Below, one piece after another: positions 1 through 5,782 of a stretch of DNA of 5,935 nt. The notes under the pieces were generated by a model that saw only the letters and a program-made list of their open reading frames with translations, ran no database searches and had not been told where the DNA came from. Numbering within the stretch: position 1 is the first letter of the stretch; the number at the start of each line of letters is the position of its first letter. The DNA is from Chloroflexota bacterium (GTDB lineage: Bacteria; Chloroflexota; DTOL01; JACQYG01): contig JACQYG010000279.1 in assembly GCA_016208345.1 (NCBI GenBank), positions 1 to 5,935 of the forward strand, read 5' to 3'. A program made the position numbers and the translations under genes.

Positions 1-77
1 GCAGTGTACACCAGGCAGCCGAATCTGCAAGACCCCGTGAGTTGTTAAGGTTCAAACCCAAGTCTCAGTATACAAGA

Positions 78-136
78 ACGCTGAGAGCGCAGAGAAAATC
101 CAGGAAAACTCAGCGTGCTCAGCGTGCTCTGCGGTT
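78..136. repeat. Short repeat cluster: tandem 9-mer plus inverted copies
   Basis: The 9-mer CAGCGTGCT occurs twice in tandem at 111-119 and 120-128. ACGCTGAG at 78-85 is the reverse complement of CTCAGCGT at 109-116 and again at 118-125. CGCAGAG at 88-94 is the reverse complement of CTCTGCG at 127-133. The block is therefore an imperfect palindrome built from short reiterated units. From general experience, this GCAGAG/CTCAGCGT style resembles dispersed intergenic repeats of environmental bacterial genomes, but whether it is repeated elsewhere cannot be seen from one window. Confidence 0.5.
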
Positions 137-210
137 CAATGTGAGTTCTTTCAGCGGAGTCATTTCTCGGATATCACTGTACGTCTTGAGCCCATGCCTG
201 ATCTTCACCT

Positions 211-228
211 CGACGCTCCTGAGCGTCG
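211..228. promoter_or_regulatory. Perfect 8-bp inverted repeat, possible operator
   Basis: CGACGCTC at 211-218 and GAGCGTCG at 221-228 are exact reverse complements separated by only CT. A 2-nt spacer is too tight for a good RNA hairpin loop unless a pair opens, so a DNA operator for a dimeric regulator is at least as plausible. It lies 45 bp upstream of the MBL gene start, a sensible place to control the cluster. No regulator is encoded in the window, so its role is inferred only from symmetry and position. Confidence 0.35.
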
Positions 229-235
229 GCACTCT

Positions 236-256
236 GACCGTGCTGATCGGTCTTTT
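236..256 (+). terminator. Weak terminator-like hairpin followed by TTTT
   Basis: GACCG (236-240) can pair with CGGTC (248-252) across a 7-nt loop, followed directly by TTTT at 253-256. The stem is only 5 bp and the T-run is short, so this is a marginal candidate for termination of whatever lies upstream of the window. Confidence 0.2.
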
Positions 257-273
257 GCGATGAAGGGTTCGCC

Positions 274-1290
274 ATGAGCAGCGCGTCCGAGAATCTGGCA
301 GAGAGGCTAGACCGCGAGCTGCGCACGCGCTCGCAGGAGGCCAGGCATTATCTCCTGACCGCCTTCGCCGAGGCGGCCTCCACCATCGACCGGCTGGAGG
401 AGCCGCCCTCCATCGTTTTCTTGGGAAACCCGTTTGAGGGGCATCGGGAGATCCAGGCGCTCACGCGGTTGGCCAACGGCTTCGTGGTCTACCTGCCACC
501 CCTGGCTCTGATGGTGGATCCGGGGCCGGACATCATCTCTCGCTCCCTGGCTGCGGGCATCCAGCCGGCCCGTCTCAAGGCCATATTCGTCTCCCATCCC
601 CACATAGACCACTACGTCGGCGTAGAGGCGGTCATCGAGGAGATGTGCCTGCTCATGATGATCCGGCGTGGCTACCTTCTGCTCTCCGTGGACACCGCGC
701 GATCCGGCGCTATCAGCGCCTTCCACCGGGGCGCGGCGCCAAGGGGTGGCCCCACCACAATGGTCCTGGAACCTGGCAAGAGCTTCGAGCTGCTGGGGAC
801 CGTGATCACCCCGGTGACCGCCTACCATCCGGGGGGTGGCTGCGGCCTGATCCTGGAGAAGGACGGCCTCAAGATAGGCTACACCAGCGATACCAACTAC
901 GTGGTGTCCTACCGGGGCAAGGACGGCGTCCACCAGTTGAGTGGAGGGGACCCTTTCCAACCCCTGGATGACTTCGAAGAGATCCAGGAGTACCGCCAGG
1001 ATCTCAAGGACAGGTATAGCAAAGTGGACGTCCTCATCGCCAATGTGGGTGGCCACAACAGCGGTGTCCGGGATGAGCTGAGCTCCCTGGGCCTGGCCCA
1101 TTTGCTGCGAGGCTCTCAGGTCAAGCTGTGCCTGCTCACCCATTTCCTGCGCACCCTGTTGGTCCCGGAGGACCTGCGGGACCGGGTGGCCCGCTATGTG
1201 GAGGCGGCCAGCGGGGTGAAAACCATGGTTGCCTGCAGTTGCCTGCGGCTGGACCTGGCTCCCTTTGCTAACGCCGAGAGGGGAGACTGA
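274..1290 (+). CDS. MBL-fold metallo-hydrolase
   Basis: A 338-residue cytoplasmic protein of the metallo-beta-lactamase superfamily; no signal peptide or membrane segment is visible. The metal-binding signature HPHIDH gives His108, His110, Asp112 and His113. Further probable ligands are His185 (AYHPGG), Asp206 (GYTSDTNY, the usual bridging Asp) and His290 (LLTHF). The order and spacing fit a two-metal hydrolase related to RNase Z/YycJ-type or phosphodiesterase-like members, but substrate cannot be assigned; family members cleave phosphodiesters, thioesters or lactams. The first 70 residues, with GNPFEGHREIQ, are less typical and may be a family-specific extension. The ATG at 274 is chosen because it follows GAAGGG at 262-267 with 6-nt spacing and no better in-frame start is seen. 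The gene heads a compact cluster, with its stop 2 nt before the HAD gene, so co-transcription is likely. Confidence 0.85.
   Translation: MSSASENLAERLDRELRTRSQEARHYLLTAFAEAASTIDRLEEPPSIVFLGNPFEGHREIQALTRLANGFVVYLPPLALMVDPGPDIISRSLAAGIQPARLKAIFVSHPHIDHYVGVEAVIEEMCLLMMIRRGYLLLSVDTARSGAISAFHRGAAPRGGPTTMVLEPGKSFELLGTVITPVTAYHPGGGCGLILEKDGLKIGYTSDTNYVVSYRGKDGVHQLSGGDPFQPLDDFEEIQEYRQDLKDRYSKVDVLIANVGGHNSGVRDELSSLGLAHLLRGSQVKLCLLTHFLRTLLVPEDLRDRVARYVEAASGVKTMVACSCLRLDLAPFANAERGD
1278..1285 (+). promoter_or_regulatory. Ribosome binding site of the HAD gene
   Basis: GAGGGGAG lies within the last codons of the MBL gene, 7 nt before the ATG at 1293. It supports that start and translation of the two genes from one message. 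Confidence 0.55.
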
Positions 1291-1292
1291 AT

Positions 1293-2132
1293 ATGGCCAG
1301 CACCCCGCTTGAGTCTATCCGCCATCTCATCATCGACATGGACGGAGTGCTTTACCGTGGCAACCGGCTTATGCCCGGGGCGGACCGGCTCCTTCCCTGG
1401 CTGGACCAGCACGGCATCAAGTACGTCCTCGTCACCAACAACTCAAGCCGGACCCCATCGCAATACGCCGAGAAACTGCGGAGAATGGGGCTCGTGGTAC
1501 CACCTGGGCTGGTCCTGACCTCCTCCCAGGCCATCGCCTCGTATCTGCAACAGGTAGCCGAAGAGGGGGACCGGGTCTACTGCATTGGGGAAGACGGCCT
1601 GCGGCAAGCCCTGGCCCAGGCGGGCTTTGAGTTCTCCGAGGTCGATCCCAGCTACGTAGTAGTGGGCCTGGATACGGGATTTACCTACGAAAAGCTCAAG
1701 CGAGCCTGCCTGGCCATCCGTACCGGGGCCGGGTTCATCGCCACCAACCCAGACCTCACCTTTCCAGGCGAGGAGGGCATTCTGCCCGGCTGCGGCTCGC
1801 TCATAGCTGCCATCCAGGCTTGCACTGGCGTGGCGCCCAAGGTCATCGGCAAGCCGGAGCCAGGGCTGTTGCAGGCGGCCATGGATATGATGGCGAGTCA
1901 GGCGGAGAACACCGCTATCCTGGGCGATCGCCTGGATACCGACGTGCTGGGTGGCCATCGATTGGGGGTCACCACTATCCTGATCCTCTCTGGCGTCTCG
2001 CGGCCAGAAGATGCCGCCAGCGCCACGGTTAAGCCTGACTACGTCTTCTGGGATTTGCTCGAGTTAATGAGAAGCTTCTCTGTACCGGCGGTATCGCCTC
2101 CCAAGAAAACGATATGGAGGAGGAAGTCATGA
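1293..2132 (+). CDS. HAD-superfamily class IIA phosphatase (NagD/PGP-like)
   Basis: A 279-residue soluble hydrolase of the haloacid dehalogenase superfamily, cap class IIA (NagD, 4-nitrophenylphosphatase, phosphoglycolate phosphatase group). All four catalytic motifs are present: motif I DMDGVLYRG with nucleophile Asp15 and acid/base Asp17; motif II VTNNSS (Thr48); motif III Lys187 in the GKPEP block; motif IV GDRLDTDVLG with the Mg2+ ligands Asp212 and Asp217. The cap lies between motifs II and III (about residues 75-180), including the family-typical ATNPD stretch near 150-154. The length is normal for the family. These enzymes dephosphorylate small metabolites such as sugar phosphates, nucleotides or phosphoglycolate; the substrate here is not determined. 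Beside an epimerase-like protein and a glycosyltransferase, a sugar-phosphate role is a reasonable inference. Its TGA overlaps the next start in ATGA, which implies translational coupling. The last 15 or so residues (SPPKKTIWRRKS) are a basic tail outside the core fold. Confidence 0.92.
   Translation: MASTPLESIRHLIIDMDGVLYRGNRLMPGADRLLPWLDQHGIKYVLVTNNSSRTPSQYAEKLRRMGLVVPPGLVLTSSQAIASYLQQVAEEGDRVYCIGEDGLRQALAQAGFEFSEVDPSYVVVGLDTGFTYEKLKRACLAIRTGAGFIATNPDLTFPGEEGILPGCGSLIAAIQACTGVAPKVIGKPEPGLLQAAMDMMASQAENTAILGDRLDTDVLGGHRLGVTTILILSGVSRPEDAASATVKPDYVFWDLLELMRSFSVPAVSPPKKTIWRRKS
2116..2126 (+). promoter_or_regulatory. Strong Shine-Dalgarno that fixes the epimerase start
   Basis: GGAGGAGGAAG contains a full AGGAGG (2118-2123), 5 nt before the ATG at 2129. 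An in-frame ATG also exists at 2114, but choosing it would place this ribosome binding site inside the coding sequence and leave no site upstream. The start at 2129 is therefore preferred, and it creates the ATGA overlap with the stop codon of the HAD gene (2130-2132). Confidence 0.75.
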
Positions 2133-2584
2133 TCGAAGGGGTTAGCGTCAAGCAGCTAAAGGTCATCGCCGACGAAAGGGGTTACCTTTTCGAGATGCTC
2201 CGCTGCGACGACGAGTTTTTCCAGAGATTCGGCTACACGTACCTGACGGCGGTGTATCCTGGCGTGGTGAAGGCCTGGCATTATCACAAGGTGCAAACCG
2301 ACCATTTCGTCTGCGTCCGGGGCATGGCCAAGGTGGTTCTCTACGATGGCCGCCAGGGCTCTACTACGTTCGGCGAGGTCAACGAGTTCTTCATGGGCGA
2401 TCGCAACCCGATCTTGCTCGTCATCCCTCCCCTGGTCATGCACGGGATGAAAGGCATCGGAACCGAAACGGCGCTGATCATCAATCATCCCACGGAGGCA
2501 TACAATCACCAGCAGCCCGACGAGTACCGCCTGCCTTGGGATTCCCCGGAAATCCCCTACGACTGGGCCTTGAAGAATGGCTGA
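2129..2584 (+). CDS. RmlC-like cupin, dTDP-4-dehydrorhamnose 3,5-epimerase family
   Basis: A 151-residue single-domain cupin resembling the RmlC/RfbC sugar epimerases, which act on nucleotide-linked 4-keto-sugars on the way to rhamnose and other deoxysugars. Supporting blocks in order: ERGYLFEMLR (16-25), VVKAWHYHKVQTDHFV (46-61) corresponding to the RmlC 'RGLHYQ...KLV' segment with the catalytic His at 51, RGMAKVVLYDGRQGS (64-78), TTFGE, and VIPPLVMHGM (98-107) matching 'iPpGfaHGf'. The C-terminus reads PDEYRLPWDSPEIPYDW. The usual catalytic Tyr of the 'YK.t..Y' segment aligns roughly with Ile in ALIINHPTEAY, and the Arg/Lys of the classical site are also altered. It may therefore be an isomerase or epimerase with a different substrate rather than true RmlC. 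It is shorter than canonical RmlC (about 180 residues). It is translationally coupled to the HAD gene and 19 nt ahead of a glycosyltransferase, which supports a glycan-precursor role. Confidence 0.8.
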   Translation: MIEGVSVKQLKVIADERGYLFEMLRCDDEFFQRFGYTYLTAVYPGVVKAWHYHKVQTDHFVCVRGMAKVVLYDGRQGSTTFGEVNEFFMGDRNPILLVIPPLVMHGMKGIGTETALIINHPTEAYNHQQPDEYRLPWDSPEIPYDWALKNG

Positions 2585-2603
2585 TGGTTCTTAAACTATT
2601 GAT

Positions 2604-3704
2604 ATGAAGCTCTGCTCGGAACGCCTTATTGTTCTCTCTCTCTTTTTTGCCAGCCTGTTGCTTTATGCAGCCACCCTGTCCCCCGATGTCCTGGGCGGCG
2701 ACCCCGGAGAGGCGCAGTTCGTGCCATATGTCCTGGGCATCATGCACTACACCGGTTATCCCCTCTACACCCTCCTGGGCAAGCTCTGGACCTACGTCCT
2801 CCCTTTCGGCAATGTCGCTTACCGTATGAACCTGCTTTCTGCCTGTGCGGCCAGCATCACCATCGCCCTGGTTTACCTCATCACACGACAGTTGAGTTGG
2901 AACCGGGCGAGCGCAGTGCTGGCTGCCGCCAGCCTGGCCATCGCTCCTCTTTTCTGGGATTGGGCTACGCTGGCAGGGGTGCGGGCGCTGAATGTTCTCT
3001 TGATGGGATTGATCATCTATATGGCCCTGATCTGGCAGCGAGCGATGACAGGAGGGGAGCCGGCCGCTCCATCTCGCTTTTATCTCCTCTGCCTGGCCTA
3101 TGGCTTGAGCTTGGCTCACCATCGAACCGCTATCCTGTTAGCGCCGGGGCTGGGGCTCTTCATCCTGGCTGTGGATCGGAGCATCCTGAGACAGGGTGGC
3201 ATTCTGCTCAAAGGCCTGGCCTGGGCGACCATGCCCTTGCTACTCTATCTGTACCTGCCACTACGCAGTGCTACGGGCGCCCCCTTTGACCTGCACCACC
3301 CGGACAACTGGGAACGCTTCCTGGATCTGATCACCGCTCGCCAGATGAGTGGCTACTTGCAGTCGGTGACCTGGGCCGAGGTGCCCGCGCGCCTGGGGTT
3401 CTATGTCCGAGATTTAGCGGCGCAGTTCACCGTGCCCGGCCTGGTCCTGGGCCTGGTGGGGCTGGCGACCCTGTGGCGAAAGCAGCCCCGGGAATCGGCG
3501 CTGTTTTCCTTGCTCTTCGCGGCCATCGTCGCTTTCACCGTCGCCTACCGCGCCGACCGCAGGCCCGGGCTCAACGAAGTCTTTCTGATTCCGTCTTACC
3601 TTGTTTTCGCCATCTGGCTTGGCCTGGCCCTGGAACCAGTGCGGGGGCTCTTGGCGAAGGGCCTGGGGCGTCAAACGTTCAACGTTCAACCTTTCAAGCT
3701 TTGA
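2604..3704 (+). CDS. DUF2723 GT-C membrane glycosyltransferase, N-terminal part (frameshifted)
   Basis: A 366-residue polytopic membrane protein forming the N-terminal, catalytic-type half of a DUF2723 (TMEM260/PMT-like, GT-C fold) protein. The first membrane segment (about 7-24) is followed by SPDVLGGDPGEAQF, whose Asp33 and Glu36 correspond to the acidic motif of GT-C enzymes. Then come the family-typical HYTGYPLYTLLGKLW, YRMNLLSA, AHHRTAILLAPGL (around 171-183) and LYLPLRSATG (216-225). About eight further hydrophobic segments follow. Family members use lipid-linked sugars to glycosylate acceptors on the outer face of the membrane; donor and acceptor are unknown here. The ATG at 2604 is the first in-frame start after a TAA at 2592-2594; no clear ribosome binding site precedes it. 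The reading frame departs from the family at a CGTTCAA repeat (3676-3689), adds an alien QTFNVQPFKL tail and stops at 3702-3704, while the rest of the protein continues in another frame from there. Confidence 0.82.
   Translation: MKLCSERLIVLSLFFASLLLYAATLSPDVLGGDPGEAQFVPYVLGIMHYTGYPLYTLLGKLWTYVLPFGNVAYRMNLLSACAASITIALVYLITRQLSWNRASAVLAAASLAIAPLFWDWATLAGVRALNVLLMGLIIYMALIWQRAMTGGEPAAPSRFYLLCLAYGLSLAHHRTAILLAPGLGLFILAVDRSILRQGGILLKGLAWATMPLLLYLYLPLRSATGAPFDLHHPDNWERFLDLITARQMSGYLQSVTWAEVPARLGFYVRDLAAQFTVPGLVLGLVGLATLWRKQPRESALFSLLFAAIVAFTVAYRADRRPGLNEVFLIPSYLVFAIWLGLALEPVRGLLAKGLGRQTFNVQPFKL
3669..3697 (+). repeat. CGTTCAA heptamer tandem repeat at the glycosyltransferase break
   Basis: Two perfect CGTTCAA units (3676-3682 and 3683-3689) are flanked by a degenerate unit CGTCAAA (3669-3675) and by CCTTTCAA (3690-3697). 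The reading frame of the DUF2723 gene is lost exactly here. Because 7 is 1 modulo 3, adding one unit or removing the two perfect units would join the two halves into one open frame. I checked both cases codon by codon and found no stop across the junction. Confidence 0.75.
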
Positions 3705-4543
3705 TCCTGAGCCTGTTGGCAGTCTGGTATGGAGCGAGCGGCTGGAGCACCTACCAGAAACTTAAGGCGGAGCAATTGGTGCCTCTGGAGGCCTATCGGC
3801 AACTCCTCCAGGGCCAGCAGGCCCGGCGCTACGTGCAGTTGACCCTGCCTCTCCTGGAGGATGACGGCCTGTACCTGGCCGACTGGGAACAGGCCACGGC
3901 CCTTTGGTATGCCCAATTGGTGGAAAACGTCAAGCCGGGCGTGGAGGTGCAACAGGTCCTTAAGGAGGAAGACCTAAACCGCTGGATCGACGAGGCCCTG
4001 AGCGTGGGGCGCCCGGCCTACGTGGGCCGGGCCTTCCCGGCCCTTCTGGGCAGGGCCAACCTTACCTGCGTCGGCGCGGCCCTCCGGGTGGGCGGCTCTT
4101 CCGCTAACAAGGCCCCCCTCCTTCATCAACCCGCCGACGCTGTCCTGGAAGGAAGGCTGAGACTGGTTGGTTTTCGCTTGTGGCAGCAAGACCTCCGCCG
4201 GGGAGGTGTGGTCCCGATATCGCTTTACTGGGAAGCGCTGGAAAAGCCTAAGGCGAACTATTCCGTGTCGGTGCGCCTCTTCGATCCCCAGGGCAGACAG
4301 GTGGCCCAGAAAGACTACTTGCACCCGGTCCTGGGCCTTTATCCCACGAGCTTGTGGTCCAGCGGGGAGGTGGTGGGGGATTTCTATGAGCTGGCCCTGC
4401 CAAGGCAGGGATTGCCGGGCGTTTACCGATTGCGGATAATGGTCTATGAGAGCCCCGGGCCGGGCCAATGGCGCAACCTCACCGTTTCAGGCTCCGAGCC
4501 GCCGAGGGATTTCATCGAGCTGCCTCCAATGACCGTCCATTGA
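3701..4543 (+). CDS. DUF2723 glycosyltransferase, C-terminal part (out of frame)
   Basis: This is the continuation of the preceding gene in another frame. It opens with the missing last membrane helix (LILSLLAVWYGASGW), then a soluble region with LEDDGLYLADWEQATALWY, like the family's 'sdWe.atplwYlq' block, and GRPAYVGRAF. A C-terminal beta-sandwich follows (about 4140-4500), with LVGFRLWQQD, ISLYWEALEKP, SVSVRLFDPQGRQ, YPTSLWSSGEV and GVYRLRIMVYE. That tail is typical of Chloroflexota membrane glycosyltransferases and probably sits outside the membrane. The given start is the TTG at 3701, which overlaps the upstream TGA as TTGA, but there is no ribosome binding site, so independent translation is doubtful. 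The likely readings are a frameshifted gene (real mutation or assembly error), a repeat-controlled switch, or reinitiation at the TTG. The same frame is open back to 3473, but that stretch is a shadow of the N-terminal half. Confidence 0.7.
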   Translation: MILSLLAVWYGASGWSTYQKLKAEQLVPLEAYRQLLQGQQARRYVQLTLPLLEDDGLYLADWEQATALWYAQLVENVKPGVEVQQVLKEEDLNRWIDEALSVGRPAYVGRAFPALLGRANLTCVGAALRVGGSSANKAPLLHQPADAVLEGRLRLVGFRLWQQDLRRGGVVPISLYWEALEKPKANYSVSVRLFDPQGRQVAQKDYLHPVLGLYPTSLWSSGEVVGDFYELALPRQGLPGVYRLRIMVYESPGPGQWRNLTVSGSEPPRDFIELPPMTVH

Positions 4544-4584
4544 AACCGAAAGACCTGCTATTGGGAGTCAAGGGTCGGCAGTTT

Positions 4585-5049
4585 TTAGTTGGGCTGAACC
4601 TTAAAAGTTGAATAGGCAATGTAAGGTCGCCTTTGCTTGAGCACTACGTAGACCCGGTTGAGCAGGGGGTGGCAAACGGTGGCCATCGCCTGATTGTGGT
4701 GCTTACCCTGGGCGATCTTGCGCTCATATATCTCCTGAAGGTCTGGATTATACAGCCTGACCATTTGCGCCGCCAGCCAGACAGCACGGCGGAGATAGGC
4801 AGAGCCCCGCTTGGAGATGTGAGCGTGCTTAGCCACGAACTCTCCCGTTTCGTACACCGAGGGATCTAGCCCGGCATAGGCTACCAGTTTGTCCGGGCTA
4901 GCGAATCGATTGATATCGCCTATCTCGCCCAGAATCGTGGCCGCCAACACCGGCCCCACACCTTTTATCGAGAGCAGAAACCGACTTCCCTCACACTCGG
5001 ATGCGAGTTCTGTCAGATGCTCATCGACCAGGTTCACCTGCTTCTCCAA
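4585..5049 (-). CDS. IS110-family transposase, C-terminal part (out of frame)
   Basis: The C-terminal half contains the IS116/IS110/IS902 domain: a helix-hairpin-helix-like SIKGVGPVLAATILGEIGDI, then KLVAYAGLDPSVY and HISKRGSAYLRRAVWLAAQMV. The family sequence is readable further upstream in this frame, from about 5082 (EFQCLLSHIDFLEKQ), so the TTG at 5049 is only an internal leucine codon and not a genuine start. Where most members have a conserved Ser in 'VY(Q/E)SG', identified in IS621 work as the probable nucleophile, this copy has Thr (residue 68 counted from the TTG, codon ACG at plus-strand 4846-4848). Together with the frameshift this points to a decaying transposase. It ends at 4585, 41 bp from the convergent glycosyltransferase stop. 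Confidence 0.85.
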   Translation of the reverse strand: MEKQVNLVDEHLTELASECEGSRFLLSIKGVGPVLAATILGEIGDINRFASPDKLVAYAGLDPSVYETGEFVAKHAHISKRGSAYLRRAVWLAAQMVRLYNPDLQEIYERKIAQGKHHNQAMATVCHPLLNRVYVVLKQRRPYIAYSTFKVQPN

Positions 5050-5782
5050 GAAGTCTATATGAGAGAGCAGGCATTGGAACTCGACCCGCCTCCGGCGGGT
5101 CGGCCAAGAAGGAGATGCCCAGGGAGTTCTCGGCAGCGCTCTTTATCTGCTTGGCCTTTGCCTCGCCGAAGCGTCCGCGGCTGGTGGAGTGGAGGAGGTT
5201 GGTGAGTTCCGCCAGGTCGAACTCAGCGATCTCATCGGCGGTAGCAGCCTGGGACAGGATGGCCCGGGAGCTCTTGCGGAAAATGTCGTTGAAGAGGTCT
5301 TCGTACTCAGGGAAAACGTGGTCCAGCACTGATAGGATCTTGCGTTTGAGGTCGCTAATCTGGTCGATCAGCGAGAAGCGGAACTGAGCCAACTCCCGGA
5401 GCTGCAGTATTTGCTTGTCAGGGACAATGGTGATACGGCCTCGGCCGATGCGCAAGAGGTCGGCGATGATCCAGGAGTCGTGCTTGTCCGTTTTCGTTTT
5501 GCGAATGAACGACTTGCGATAGGAGTCGGTCTGCAAGGGGTTTAGGACGGAGACCTGGAAACCAGCATCTGTTAGATGTTCGTAGAGGGCCAGCCAGTAG
5601 TGGCCCGTGGCCTCCAGGGCGATCGAGAAGGATTGATCGCAGCCCTGGAGGTGGTCGAAGATGGTCTGGATGCCCTCCAGACTGTTGGGGAACCGAATGG
5701 GGTTGCCTAGTTGTTGGCCGAGGTCGTCCAAGATCGTAGCCTCGTGTGATCTCTTGGCGATATCGATGCCGGCGTAGAGCAT
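5021..5782 (-). CDS. IS110-family transposase, N-terminal part (frameshifted)
   Basis: The 253-residue N-terminal part carries the DEDD RuvC-like catalytic domain of IS110 recombinases. Asp7 is in LYAGIDIAK, Glu57 in ALEATGHYW, and Asp99 and Asp102 in KTDKHD, with the family's usual D-x-x-D spacing. A helical, coiled-coil-like linker follows (about 125-220), ending in GRFGEAKAKQIKSAAENSLGI. The start at 5782 is supported by GGGAGG (plus-strand 5790-5795) with 7-nt spacing. True homology ends near residue 228 (FLAD). After that the frame passes through a palindrome (5082-5102) and yields an unrelated tail before stopping at 5021, while the family sequence resumes in a different frame. IS110 transposases are normally a single uninterrupted gene of about 320-420 codons, so this is a broken copy and not the programmed frameshift known for IS3 or IS1. 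Confidence 0.88.
   Translation of the reverse strand: MLYAGIDIAKRSHEATILDDLGQQLGNPIRFPNSLEGIQTIFDHLQGCDQSFSIALEATGHYWLALYEHLTDAGFQVSVLNPLQTDSYRKSFIRKTKTDKHDSWIIADLLRIGRGRITIVPDKQILQLRELAQFRFSLIDQISDLKRKILSVLDHVFPEYEDLFNDIFRKSSRAILSQAATADEIAEFDLAELTNLLHSTSRGRFGEAKAKQIKSAAENSLGISFLADPPEAGRVPMPALSYRLLGEAGEPGR
5082..5102. repeat. Perfect 9-bp inverted repeat at the transposase frameshift
   Basis: CGACCCGCC (5082-5090) and GGCGGGTCG (5094-5102) are exact reverse complements around a TCC loop: a very stable GC-rich hairpin. Homology of the two transposase halves breaks precisely inside it. From recalled relatives, the family has about five residues between the Asp of 'FAxDA' and the Gln of 'FQ', whereas here there are 25 nt. 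This suggests about 10 extra bases and an insertion-type frameshift. Confidence 0.7.

Larger units (their letters stand above)
1..273. other. Leader / intergenic region without a convincing gene
   Basis: I see no supported gene here. Frame 1 reads open from base 1 to a TAA at 46-48 (15 codons), which could be the tail of an upstream gene but is too short to judge. A 73-codon frame from a TTG at 42 runs through a repeat and is rich in Arg/Lys and then in hydrophobic residues. It has no recognisable motif and I regard it as spurious. The region holds three short structures listed separately: the repeat cluster at 78-136, the inverted repeat at 211-228 and the hairpin at 236-256. The promoter of the downstream gene cluster should lie here, but I could not pick out a confident -35/-10 pair. 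Confidence 0.6.

Noticed and set aside
42..263. A 73-codon plus-strand frame with a TTG start in the leader
   Set aside because: It runs through the repeat cluster and both hairpins, lacks a ribosome binding site and shows no family resemblance.
307..1143. Long minus-strand open frame opposite the MBL gene
   Set aside because: It is a GC-rich shadow; the plus strand carries complete metal-binding motifs and the minus translation has none.
1443..1958. Minus-strand open frame opposite the HAD gene
   Set aside because: All four HAD catalytic motifs are on the plus strand; the antisense product is compositionally odd and unrecognised.
2481..3122. 213-codon minus-strand frame across the epimerase and glycosyltransferase
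   Set aside because: It spans two well-supported plus-strand genes and has no recognisable domain.
3473..3670. Upstream extension of the second glycosyltransferase frame
   Set aside because: Here the other frame encodes the family-like membrane helices; the extension is Arg/Pro-rich shadow sequence.
4552..4586. Possible terminator between the glycosyltransferase and the IS element (GACCT/AGGGTC then TTTTT)
   Set aside because: The stem needs a bulge, the loop is long, and the T-run is separated from the stem; too weak to call.
5001..5387. Plus-strand frame of 128 codons within the transposase
   Set aside because: Antisense shadow of the transposase; the minus strand has clear IS110 motifs over the same stretch.
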